Shown here in pieces: positions 7,829-19,024 of a DNA stretch of 21,482 bases; position 1 is the stretch's first letter, and the number at the start of each line of letters is the position of its first letter. The position numbers were made by a program, and so were the translations under genes. The notes under the pieces are model-generated. The model was not told the origin of the DNA. It saw only the letters and a list, made by a program, of their open reading frames with translations, and did no database searches. Source of the stretch: JAFDVJ01 sp964487505 (GTDB lineage: Bacteria; Acidobacteriota; Blastocatellia; Pyrinomonadales; Pyrinomonadaceae); contig CAZARD010000079.1 of assembly GCA_964487505.1 (NCBI GenBank), positions 1 through 21,482 on the forward strand, read 5' to 3'.

Positions 7829-8155
7829 TCATTTCTCCTCAACTCGGTTCTTCATTGTTGCCAGAACTTCGTCTAGTTGGCTGAATCGGGCTTCCCAGAT
7901 CTTTCTGAGCTGCTCGGTCCAAAGGTCGATCTCCTTCATCTTTTCGATCGCAAGCTCGTAGTAGATCTCCCGGCCCTTGTGATCCTGTTTCACCAGCTCG
8001 CATTCCGCCAGTATCTTCAAATGCTTCGATACGGCCTGCCGCGTGATGTCGAAATGCTGGGCGAGAGCGTTCGGCGTCATCGCCTGAAACGCGATCAGCG
8101 CGATTATCGCCCTTCGCGTAGGATCGGCGATGGCTTGGAAAACGTCTCTTCTCAT
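7829..8155 (-). CDS. ArsR-family winged-helix repressor
   Basis: The 108-aa protein has a complete ArsR winged helix: DVFQAIADPTRRAIIALI (helices 1-2), MTPNALAQHFDITRQAVSKHLKIL (helix-turn-helix), then the wing ELVKQDHKGREIYYEL. There is no ELCVCDL metal motif, so it belongs to the non-metal subgroup paired with SRPBCC proteins rather than to arsenic or cadmium sensors. The start is the ATG at 8155, because GGGAGGA lies about six bases before it and the protein then begins directly at helix 1. A longer in-frame start would read through the promoter palindrome. It is the first gene of the three-gene operon and probably represses its own promoter at 8172-8221. Confidence 0.9.
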   Translation of the reverse strand: MRRDVFQAIADPTRRAIIALIAFQAMTPNALAQHFDITRQAVSKHLKILAECELVKQDHKGREIYYELAIEKMKEIDLWTEQLRKIWEARFSQLDEVLATMKNRVEEK

Positions 8156-8171
8156 CAATTCCTCCCGATTT

Positions 8172-8219
8172 ACGAAACCGATTGGTTGCCAGTATATACG
8201 CGCAACCGCTCGGTTTCGC
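8172..8219 (-). promoter_or_regulatory. Candidate ArsR operator: palindrome around the -10 box
   Basis: The arms at 8172-8189 and 8202-8219 are reverse complements at 15 of 18 positions, with a 12-base centre. Each arm is also a small dyad, AACC-N4-GGTT (8176-8187 and 8204-8215). Two such dyads flanking a -10 element are what an autorepressing dimeric winged-helix protein would need. Confidence 0.65.
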
Positions 8220-8221
8220 AA
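8191..8221 (-). promoter_or_regulatory. Sigma70-like promoter of the ArsR operon
   Basis: On the minus strand TTGCGA (8221-8216), a 19-base spacer and TATACT (8196-8191) precede the ATG at 8155, giving a leader of about 30 bases that contains the GGGAGGA ribosome site. The -10 lies in the centre of the palindrome. Confidence 0.6.
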
Positions 8222-8589
8222 ATGCTATCATCCCCAATTATTCGACGGGCCATCTGCGGTTGTTTCCGCACACCGCGTCGTGAAAACGATCCGCGCAGTC
8301 TCCCGAGTCATCAAAGCAACGGCGAACGTTGTTCAATATCATCGGATCCTCAGATCGCGTGGGACGCAAATGGTTTGGGATTGCGCTTTGGGGCTGTGGG
8401 GAGTGCGCGACGGCTGGTTGGACAGGAAGGGTTCGTCGAATCCCTACGAGGCGTTGAGTTTAAGGCGACGTCAACCGAAGCTAAATGATAAAGCCGCGGG
8501 CGGAGCGGACAGGAGCCGATCACTCAAATTGATCCGCGCCATCCGCGCCCGACCGCGGCCGATCGCAAAGAATCCAAAATCCAAAATCG
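8222..8589. other. Intergenic region, no gene recognised
   Basis: These 368 bases lie between the ArsR promoter and the end of the membrane-anchored protein gene. Open frames crossing it show no protein-like composition and no ribosome site. It ends in a short AATCCAA tandem. I see no RNA gene or clear terminator. Confidence 0.55.
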
Positions 8590-8590
8590 C
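8571..8590. repeat. AATCCAA heptamer tandem (short)
   Basis: AATCCAA at 8571-8577 and 8578-8584, followed by AATCGC, form a two-and-a-half unit heptamer tract. It abuts the stop codon of the minus-strand gene ending at 8590. It is a variant of the ATCCCAA unit seen at 13204-13244. Confidence 0.65.
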
Positions 8591-9096
8591 TACTGCCAAA
8601 CGTCCGCGCCGTGTTCGCGGGCGGTCGCGAGAACGACCTCCCAGGTGCGCGAGATCTCACGGTCGAACTGCCTCGAATCGTTGTAGAAATCGCTGCGCGT
8701 CGCCTCTTTGCCCTTCATCGAATCGAGATACCGCGAATAATCTCGCCAGGCCTTCATATGATCGTTCCAGGCGTCGCGAAATTCGGGCGGAAAGTCCGAG
8801 GTATCCATCGACGACGACGCTTCCCAGTACTCGCGCACCGACGACGCGTAATTCGCCGAGACCTTCGCCCCGATCACCGGGCGGTCGTTCCGAAGCGACC
8901 CGTTCAAGATGTCGCGCTCGATGAAACTCTCGAGCTTCGAGGCCCTGCAGTCTCCGTGCGTCCGATGTCGGACCGAGATACCGTCGTTGACGAAGCCCGG
9001 CACCGGCGCCGGAAAAATGATGCGCACGATGCTGACCGAAACGATGAACGTTGCCGCGAAGGCGACGATTCCGAATACTGTTCTTGGATTTGTCAT
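8590..9096 (-). CDS. Membrane-anchored protein, family not recognised
   Basis: The 168-aa product starts with one hydrophobic segment (VFGIVAFAATFIVSVSIVRIIF, about residues 7-28), a signal anchor or uncleaved signal. A polar, probably helical and extracytoplasmic domain follows. It is rich in Trp, Tyr and charged residues, with a recognisable helix FRDAWNDHMKAWRDYSRYLD and the tail SRTWEVVLATAREHGADVW. I know no catalytic motif in it. The ATG at 9096 is chosen because it directly precedes the anchor. A plausible -10 (GATAAT, 9138-9133, minus strand) gives a leader of about 30 bases. It is divergent from the thymidine phosphorylase gene, with a 111-base shared promoter region. Confidence 0.78.
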   Translation of the reverse strand: MTNPRTVFGIVAFAATFIVSVSIVRIIFPAPVPGFVNDGISVRHRTHGDCRASKLESFIERDILNGSLRNDRPVIGAKVSANYASSVREYWEASSSMDTSDFPPEFRDAWNDHMKAWRDYSRYLDSMKGKEATRSDFYNDSRQFDREISRTWEVVLATAREHGADVWQ

Positions 9097-9168
9097 TACT
9101 GCTCTTACAACCTCTCAAAAATCTGGAACTAAATTATCACCTAATCACGCCGAAAAGGGAACATTTTT

Positions 9169-9200
9169 TTGACGTATTTCGCGGGGAAATTTGCTAAAGT
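9169..9200 (+). promoter_or_regulatory. Promoter with extended -10 giving a leaderless deoA mRNA
   Basis: TTGACG (9169-9174) and an extended -10, TGC-TAAAGT (9192-9200), lie upstream of the ATG at 9208. The spacer is 20 bases, which the TGn extension could tolerate. Only seven bases separate the -10 from the ATG, so transcription should begin at or beside the start codon. Confidence 0.5.
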
Positions 9201-9207
9201 CTCTGTG

Positions 9208-10524
9208 ATGACTCCGCAAGACCTGATCCGCAAAAAGCGCGATGGCGCAAGATTCACCGAAGAGGAGATCGAGACCTTCATTTCCGGCGTCAGCGACGGA
9301 AGCTGGGCCGATTACCAGATCACCGCGCTCGTGATGGCGATGTTCATCCACGGCCTCAATCATAGCGAACAAAGCGCTTTGGTACGTGCGATGCTCCATT
9401 CGGGCGAAACGTTGGATTTCAGCGACATCGACGCGCCGGTCGCCGACAAGCATTCGACGGGCGGCGTTGGCGACAAGACCTCGCTCATCATCGCGCCGCT
9501 TGCCGCGGCCTGCGGCGTGGCCGTACCGATGATCTCGGGCCGCGGTCTCGGCCATACGGGCGGCACGCTCGACAAACTCGAATCGATCGAGGGCTACAAT
9601 GTTCATCTTTCGACATCGCAGATCCGCCGGACGATACGGAAATGCGGATTCGCGCTCGCCGGACAGACGAAAAAACTCGTCCCGGCCGATCGAAAGCTCT
9701 ATGCATTGCGCGACGCGGCCGGAATGGTCGAGTCGGTTCCGCTGATCGTCGCCTCGATAATGTCGAAAAAGCTCGCCGAGGGACTCGACGCGCTCGTCCT
9801 CGACGTCAAGACCGGCAACGGCGCGTTTATGGAGCATATCTGGGACGCGCGCGTCCTCGCCAAATACATGGTCGCCGCCGGAGTCGATTTCGGCGTCCGG
9901 ACCGAGGCGCTGATCACCGATATGAGCCAGCCGCTCGGACGGTTCGCGGGCAACGCGCTCGAGGTCTACGAGTGTTTGCGGATAATGCGCGGCGAGGCCG
10001 CCGAATCCGAACAGCCGACGCTCGACCTGTCGATCGAACTGACGGCCAGGATGCTCGTCCTGACGGGCGTCGCGGCCGATGTCGACGAAGCGAGCGCGAT
10101 GTGCCTCGGCCGTCTTTGGGACGGTAGCGCGCTCGAGAAGTTCCGCGCCAACCTCGAACTTCAGAACGGCGATCCCGAGATCTGCGACCGGCCGGAAAAG
10201 CTACTTGAGAAAGGCATCGTCAAGGTCGAGGTCACGGCCACGGAATCGGGGTTCGTTTCCGAGATCGCGACGCGCGCGGTCGGCGAGGCGGTCTGCGAGA
10301 TCGGCGGCGGGCGCGTCAAGGCCGAGGACTCGATCGATTACGCCGTCGGATTCGAATGCGGCGTGCGCCTCGGCGACCGGGTCGAGCGCGGCAGCCCGAT
10401 CGGGACGATCTACGCGCGTTCCAAACAGCAGGCGTCGAGGATTAGCGAAAAACTGCGGACCGCGTATAGAATAAGCGATGAAAAACCCGAGAAGTTGAGT
10501 TTGATCCGCGAGGTCGTCGGCTGA
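9208..10524 (+). CDS. deoA: Thymidine/pyrimidine-nucleoside phosphorylase
   Basis: The 438-aa enzyme cleaves thymidine, deoxyuridine or uridine with phosphate to the free base and (deoxy)ribose-1-phosphate. It has the helical N-terminal domain (LIRKKRDGARFTEEEIETFI), the phosphate loop KHSTGGVGDKTSL (from K81), the family signature SGRGLGHTGGTLDKLES (residues 110-126), the LVLDVKTGNGAFM segment, and a C-terminal PYNP-type alpha/beta domain (about residues 345-438). The length is normal. DeoA and Pdp cannot be separated by eye, so the symbol is provisional. The start is the ATG at 9208: the TTG at 9169 is part of the likely -35 box. No Shine-Dalgarno is present. Downstream nucleoside-transporter genes make this a salvage operon. 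Confidence 0.93.
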   Translation: MTPQDLIRKKRDGARFTEEEIETFISGVSDGSWADYQITALVMAMFIHGLNHSEQSALVRAMLHSGETLDFSDIDAPVADKHSTGGVGDKTSLIIAPLAAACGVAVPMISGRGLGHTGGTLDKLESIEGYNVHLSTSQIRRTIRKCGFALAGQTKKLVPADRKLYALRDAAGMVESVPLIVASIMSKKLAEGLDALVLDVKTGNGAFMEHIWDARVLAKYMVAAGVDFGVRTEALITDMSQPLGRFAGNALEVYECLRIMRGEAAESEQPTLDLSIELTARMLVLTGVAADVDEASAMCLGRLWDGSALEKFRANLELQNGDPEICDRPEKLLEKGIVKVEVTATESGFVSEIATRAVGEAVCEIGGGRVKAEDSIDYAVGFECGVRLGDRVERGSPIGTIYARSKQQASRISEKLRTAYRISDEKPEKLSLIREVVG

Positions 10525-10547
10525 ACCTCGAAAGACTTTTTGCGATT

Positions 10548-11594
10548 ATGAGATACCTATCGTTTGCAGCGCTTTTGCTTGCCGCGCTCGCGCTCACGTC
10601 GTGCGGGCCGAAGACCGAGGCGCAGCGCCAGTGCAACATCAAGGTCGGCATCGTTTTTGACATCGGCGGCAAGAACGACCGCTCGTTCAACGCCGCGGCG
10701 TGGGACGGCGTCAGGCGCGCCGAAAAGGACCTCGGCATCTGTCTTTACGACGTCGAGCCGGGCAACCCGACCTCGATCGAGCCGGCGATGCGCGCGTTCG
10801 CCGAAAGGGATTTCGATCTGATCATCGGCGTCGGTTTCGCGCAGGGGCCGATCATGCAGAACGTCGCGACCGATTATCCGAACATCAAGTTCGCAATCGT
10901 CGACGGCGTGATCTTCGAGGCCGACGGCAAGACCCCGAAAAGCAACGTCGCGTCGCTCGTCTTCCGCGAGCACGAGGGTTCGTACCTGGTCGGGATGATC
11001 GCGGCGTCAAAGTCGAAATCGGGCGTTCTCGGGTTCGTCGGCGGGATGGACATCCCTCTGATCCATAAGTTCGAGACCGGCTACGAGGAAGGCGCGCGGT
11101 CCGTGAACCCGAACATCAAGGTCATCGACAACTACGTCGGCGTCACCGACGCGGCGTGGAACAATCCGGGCAAAGGCAAGGAACTGGCGCTGTCGCAGAT
11201 CGGCCAGGGCGCCGACGTGATATTCACCGCCGCCGGGAATTCCGGACTCGGCGCCTTCGACGCGGTCGAGCAGTACGGCCGCAACGCTCAGGGCGAGGCC
11301 AACAAGTTCGTCATCGGCGTCGATTCGAACCAGAACATGGTGAAGCCCGGATTCGTGCTGACGTCGATGGTCAAACGCGTCGACAACGCGGTCTACGATG
11401 TCGTCAAGGAAGTCCTCGGAAAGCAGTTCAAGGGCGGGTTCCACGTCTTCGGGCTCGACAAGGACGGCGTCGCGTACGCGATGGACAAGAACAACGAGAG
11501 CCTGATCCCGAAGGACGTCATCGGCCGCGTCGAGGAAGCGAAGAAGAAGATCATCGCCGGCGAGATCAAGGTCACCGACGCGATGGCGAAATGA
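10548..11594 (+). CDS. BMP-family nucleoside-binding lipoprotein of an ABC importer
   Basis: The 348-aa protein begins with a lipoprotein signal peptide (LALTSC, lipidated C19). It continues as a periplasmic-binding fold of the basic membrane protein (BMP/Med/PnrA) family: KVGIVFDIGGKNDRSFN, DLIIGVGFAQ, NIKFAIVDG, GSYLVGMIAASKSK, VLGFVGGMDIPLIHKFETGY, GADVIFTAAGNSGLG and VIGVDSNQN. Known members capture purine or pyrimidine nucleosides; DGG/NDRSF and the late aspartate in GVDSNQ fit the usual ligand pocket. The gene starts 23 bases after deoA with no good ribosome site and is followed by the ATPase gene. This is the normal partner for an ABC nucleoside importer, placing uptake and phosphorolysis in one operon. 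Confidence 0.93.
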   Translation: MRYLSFAALLLAALALTSCGPKTEAQRQCNIKVGIVFDIGGKNDRSFNAAAWDGVRRAEKDLGICLYDVEPGNPTSIEPAMRAFAERDFDLIIGVGFAQGPIMQNVATDYPNIKFAIVDGVIFEADGKTPKSNVASLVFREHEGSYLVGMIAASKSKSGVLGFVGGMDIPLIHKFETGYEEGARSVNPNIKVIDNYVGVTDAAWNNPGKGKELALSQIGQGADVIFTAAGNSGLGAFDAVEQYGRNAQGEANKFVIGVDSNQNMVKPGFVLTSMVKRVDNAVYDVVKEVLGKQFKGGFHVFGLDKDGVAYAMDKNNESLIPKDVIGRVEEAKKKIIAGEIKVTDAMAK

Positions 11595-11598
11595 TGGC

Positions 11599-11674
11599 AT
11601 TTGCGATTTGCGATTGAGTTTTGACCGCGACGTTTCGTGCGCTTGCTGTCTTCCTTTTACCGTCTACTGTCTAC
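11599..11674. repeat. Two heptamer doublets in the BMP-ATPase spacer
   Basis: ATTTGCG occurs at 11599-11605 and 11606-11612 (followed by ATTGAG). CGTCTAC (11661-11667) is followed by TGTCTAC (11668-11674). Both are two-unit, period-7 tandems inside an 86-base spacer. A GTCTACT copy also ends the tract near 13248. Confidence 0.6.
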
Positions 11675-11680
11675 CACCCT

Positions 11681-13204
11681 ATGCTCGAACTGAAGAACAT
11701 CACGAAAACCTTCGGCACGGTCGTCGCCAATGACGACGTCTCGATCAGCATCAACCCCGGCACGATCCACGCCATCGTCGGTGAGAACGGCGCCGGAAAA
11801 TCGACGATTATGCGCATCGCGTACGGCTTCTACAAAGCCGATTCGGGCTCGATCGAGTTCGACGGGAAGCCCGTCGCGATCAACAACCCGCACGATGCGA
11901 TCGCGCTCGGCATCGGGATGGTCCACCAGCATTTCATGCTCGTCGACACGATGACCGTCGGCGAGAACATCATCCTGGGCGCCGAGGGCGGGAACCAGGC
12001 GAGCATCGATTGGAAAAAGGCGAATGCCGAGATCCGCGCGCTGTCCGACGAACTGCGTCTGAACATCGATCCGCACGCGTTCATCGAGGATCTGTCGGTC
12101 GGCGCGCAGCAGCGGGTCGAATTGCTCAAGGCGCTTTACCGCAAGGCCCAGTTCCTTATTTTGGACGAGCCGACGGCGGTCCTGTCGCCGCAGGAGGTCG
12201 AGGATTTCTTCAATATCCTGCGCCGGATGCGCGATCAGGGAAAGACCATCGTTATCATCACGCACAAGCTCGAAGAGGTCCTCGCGATCTCCGACGACGT
12301 CACGGTTATGCGCGACGGAAAGGTCGTCGGACGCGTGAAGACCGCCGAGACGAACGCCAAGGAACTGGCGCGGATGATCGTCGGGCGCGACGTGCTTTTG
12401 CGGGTCGAAAAGACCGAGGCGGCGCCGAAGGACGCGGTGCTCGCGGTCAAGGACCTGTCGGTCGCCGGGAAGCACGGGCTGGCGGTCGACGGCGTGTCGT
12501 TCAGCGTGCGCGCCGGCGAGATCGTTGGCATCGCGGGCATCGAGGGCAACGGGCAGACGGAGCTCATCGAGGCGATCGCCGGCTTGACGGCCGCGCGTTC
12601 GGGTTCGATCAGGTTCGGCGAGCGCGAGATCTCGACGCTCACGGTCCGGCAGCGGATCGAACTCGGCATCGCGCACGTCCCCGAGGACCGGCACCGGCGC
12701 GGTTTGCTGCTCAATTCGGACCTCGCCGAGAACTCGATCCTCGGCGTCCATTACCGCGCGCCGGTGGCGAGCGGCGGATTTCTGAATCAGGGGACGATCG
12801 ACACGCGCGTTCGTTCGATAATCGAGAAGTTTGATGTCCGGCCGCCCGATCCGTCGCTTGCGGCGAAATCGCTCTCGGGCGGGAATCAGCAGAAACTCAT
12901 CATCGGTAGGGAATTCGACATCAATCCGAAACTGCTGCTCGTGTCGCAGCCGACGCGCGGCGTGGACATCGGCGCGATCGAGTTCATCCATCGCAAGCTG
13001 ATCGGCCTGCGCGACGCCGGATCGGCGGTGCTGTTGGTGTCGGCGGAACTCGAGGAGGTGACGGCGCTCGCCGACCGCCTGCTCGTTATTCGCGGAGGCA
13101 AGATCGTCGGCGAGGTCGACCCGCGGACGACGTCCGTCGAAGAGATCGGCCTGATGATGACCGGCGGGGACGGTATCGACCTCAATCGTTCAGGACGGCA
13201 TTGA
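11681..13204 (+). CDS. Nucleoside ABC importer double ATPase (NupO/YufO type)
   Basis: The 507-aa protein has two fused ATPase domains. Domain 1 has Walker A GENGAGKST (G34-T42), Q-loop VHQHFML, signature LSVGAQQR (from L138) and Walker B FLILDEP (D162, E163). Domain 2 has a degenerate P-loop GIEGNGQT, where Q292 replaces the lysine, signature LSGGNQQK (from L398), and LLLVSQPTRGVDIGAIEFIH, where Glu is replaced. This asymmetry is typical of carbohydrate/nucleoside importers of the RbsA/NupO class, so it is not decay. The ATG at 11681 fits the family start; upstream in-frame codons lie in repeat DNA. It follows the BMP gene by 86 bases. The two membrane permeases that normally follow are not in this window. 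Confidence 0.92.
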   Translation: MLELKNITKTFGTVVANDDVSISINPGTIHAIVGENGAGKSTIMRIAYGFYKADSGSIEFDGKPVAINNPHDAIALGIGMVHQHFMLVDTMTVGENIILGAEGGNQASIDWKKANAEIRALSDELRLNIDPHAFIEDLSVGAQQRVELLKALYRKAQFLILDEPTAVLSPQEVEDFFNILRRMRDQGKTIVIITHKLEEVLAISDDVTVMRDGKVVGRVKTAETNAKELARMIVGRDVLLRVEKTEAAPKDAVLAVKDLSVAGKHGLAVDGVSFSVRAGEIVGIAGIEGNGQTELIEAIAGLTAARSGSIRFGEREISTLTVRQRIELGIAHVPEDRHRRGLLLNSDLAENSILGVHYRAPVASGGFLNQGTIDTRVRSIIEKFDVRPPDPSLAAKSLSGGNQQKLIIGREFDINPKLLLVSQPTRGVDIGAIEFIHRKLIGLRDAGSAVLLVSAELEEVTALADRLLVIRGGKIVGEVDPRTTSVEEIGLMMTGGDGIDLNRSGRH

Positions 13205-13250
13205 TCCCAAATCCCAATCCAAAATCCCAAATCCCAAATCCCAAATCGTC
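13204..13250. repeat. ATCCCAA heptamer tandem tract
   Basis: ATCCCAA units lie at 13204-13210, 13211-13217, 13224-13230, 13231-13237 and 13238-13244, with one shortened unit TCCAAA at 13218-13223. The tract begins on the last base of the ATPase stop codon and runs into a GTCTACT heptamer. The unit is the complement of TTGGGAT at the left end of the window. Confidence 0.85.
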
Positions 13251-13525
13251 TACTGACGACCTTTCGGAGATCGGACGGGCGGTCGAGCTTCGCATCGGCC
13301 GTCGTCGTCACGCGGCTGCGGGTCTCGTCACCCTTTTTGCGCGCCGCCTGATTCGACGATCGTCTCCTTTTCTGCGGAAATTAGGGTTTTCAAGAAGGAA
13401 ATGAGGTCCGGAAAAAAGACTCCGGCCCGAATGGGCAACCTCTATCGTATCGCGGGCGTTAAACAAACGTCAGCAATTATTTGCATCATCGTGCCGATGC
13501 TCCGCGAACGGGCGGTCGGGTCCTT
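13251..13525. other. Intergenic region after the ABC ATPase, no gene
   Basis: No coding frame looks real here. At 13404-13445 short complementary blocks (GAGGT/ACCTC, CCGGA/TCCGG, GCCC-GAAT-GGGC) could fold into a small branched structure, but each stem is only four or five pairs and the support is weak. The region leads into the S9 peptidase promoter. Confidence 0.45.
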
Positions 13526-13554
13526 TTGACTCGCACCGTCACCCGCTGTATAGT
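13526..13554 (+). promoter_or_regulatory. Strong sigma70-like promoter of the S9 peptidase
   Basis: TTGACT (13526-13531), a 17-base spacer and TATAGT (13549-13554) are each within one base of consensus. The predicted start is near 13561, leaving a leader of about 26 bases that contains AAGGAG (13576-13581), five bases before the ATG. Confidence 0.75.
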
Positions 13555-13586
13555 CTGCGTAAATTGACACACAGCAAGGAGATAGA

Positions 13587-16070
<2,484 letters not shown>

Positions 16071-16105
16071 TCCCCGATTCGATCGTTAGGGCCGGCGAAC
16101 GAAAC

Positions 16106-16154
16106 CGGTCCCGCGCGGCCGGCCCGGAAGATCCCGGGACCGCGGAAAATTTTG
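16106..16154 (+). terminator. Possible intrinsic terminator or leader hairpin
   Basis: CGGTCCCG (16106-16113) and CGGGACCG (16135-16142) are perfect 8-base complements enclosing a GC-rich 21-base loop. They are followed shortly by AAAATTTT (16146-16153). The short T run makes this a weak terminator, and it also lies just ahead of the next ribosome site. Confidence 0.35.
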
Positions 16155-16171
16155 TGAGGAGCAAGATCGCT

Positions 16172-18112
<1,941 letters not shown>

Positions 18113-18127
18113 GGCAAACTGGATCGC

Positions 18128-18325
18128 ATGGACATCATCGAAGCCATTTTCGAACTAGTCTTTTCGTTGCGTTTCTTCCTCGGGATCGGCGTCACGATCG
18201 CCGTTTGTTGGATCCTGGTCTCGGTCGTTCCCGGAGGAACCCTCGGTTGGGGCCTGGCTATCCCGGCGGCGATCCTCGGCGTGGGACTCAGCTTTTGGTG
18301 GGAGATACGCCGCGGCGCCAAATGA
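18128..18325 (+). CDS. Two-helix membrane mini-protein
   Basis: The 65-aa product has two hydrophobic stretches (FSLRFFLGIGVTIAVCWILV and LGWGLAIPAAILGVGLSF) separated by a short glycine/proline turn, ending in a basic tail WEIRRGAK. It starts 15 bases after the S15-like gene and is probably co-transcribed. I do not recognise a family. Its hydrophobic pattern and good position behind an operon favour a real gene, although no clear Shine-Dalgarno precedes the ATG. Confidence 0.6.
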   Translation: MDIIEAIFELVFSLRFFLGIGVTIAVCWILVSVVPGGTLGWGLAIPAAILGVGLSFWWEIRRGAK

Positions 18326-19024
18326 CGCGAACGTCGATTTGCCGAAATCCCTCAGGCTCGGACGCGGGGAAACGACGATTTCGGCCCGGAATCGCCTCGG
18401 GAACGCTCGTCAAACCGTCGAACCGACCCCGACCGGCGCGGAACGCACGGCAAGCAGGACGACAGATCCCGCGGATCTGCGCGGATCGCGCCGGTTCTCT
18501 CAAGTGTCCGCGATCGAAAGTTCACCGCTTCCGCGCGGCGATCGAACGCTCGGCTTCCGGCTCGCGGCCCGATCGATCGAACCCGAAGAACCGGATCGGC
18601 GACCTCGGCCGACGCGTGATGCTTGTCGATCCGTGAAGTTCAGGCTGGTTCCGGATGCTCGGTCCCATCAGAGTCTCCGGCGCCCCGCCGACCGCCGATC
18701 GGTCGCGCCACGGCTCGCAAGCCGACCGCACTCTGGTCCAGAATCTGTAAGACATACGCCGCCGCCGACAAGAAAGCGAACGCCAGAAAAGCCGGTAGAA
18801 TTCTAACATATTTCTCCTCTCCCGGAATTCGAATTGAATCGCGCGCGATCAAAACGAAACAAACCCCGCTGAACCGCTACCGATGGAGAATAAAAGCCGT
18901 GATCACCTCGACGCCCCGCCGCTTCGTCTAAACTAACAGATAGCCGTCCACCGGCGAAATTGAAGAACGACAGGAGACGAAGATCGCTGACGGCCGATCG
19001 GAACGCATCTCCGGGTCGTTTGGA
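18326..19024. other. Long intergenic region with one doubtful micro-gene
   Basis: About 700 bases separate the two-helix protein from the DUF695 gene. Several long frames are open only because the DNA is GC-rich; their products are Arg-rich and featureless. The only candidate is the minus-strand small membrane peptide at 18640-18809, listed separately. No RNA gene or strong terminator is seen. Confidence 0.5.
18640..18809 (-). pseudogene. Possible small membrane peptide with a start-proximal frameshift
   Basis: A minus-strand ATG at 18809 has a purine-rich ribosome site (GGGAGAGGAG, 18823-18814), but its own frame gives a basic, non-protein-like product. One frame over, directly after the ATG, the DNA encodes VRILPAFLAFAFLSAAAY, VLQIL and a hydrophilic tail ending TEHPEPA before a stop at 18640. 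That is a clean single transmembrane peptide of about 56 aa. One missing base after the ATG would explain it. It may also be chance. Confidence 0.3.

Noticed and set aside
12870..12980. Second ATPase domain lacking the Walker A lysine and Walker B glutamate, taken as decay
   Set aside because: Degenerate second nucleotide sites (GNGQT, SQPTRGVD) are normal for nucleoside and sugar importers of this class.
11657..12991. 444-codon minus-strand frame opposite the ABC ATPase
   Set aside because: It is an Asp/Arg-rich shadow with no domain, while the plus strand has both ATPase cassettes.
13404..13445. Possible small riboswitch-like fold before the S9 peptidase
   Set aside because: The stems are only four or five pairs, and the fold lies upstream of the strong promoter at 13526, so it would not be in that transcript.
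18522..18809. 95-codon minus-strand frame directly behind a good ribosome site
   Set aside because: The product is basic and featureless. The neighbouring frame gives a more protein-like membrane peptide, so this frame is probably not the coding one.
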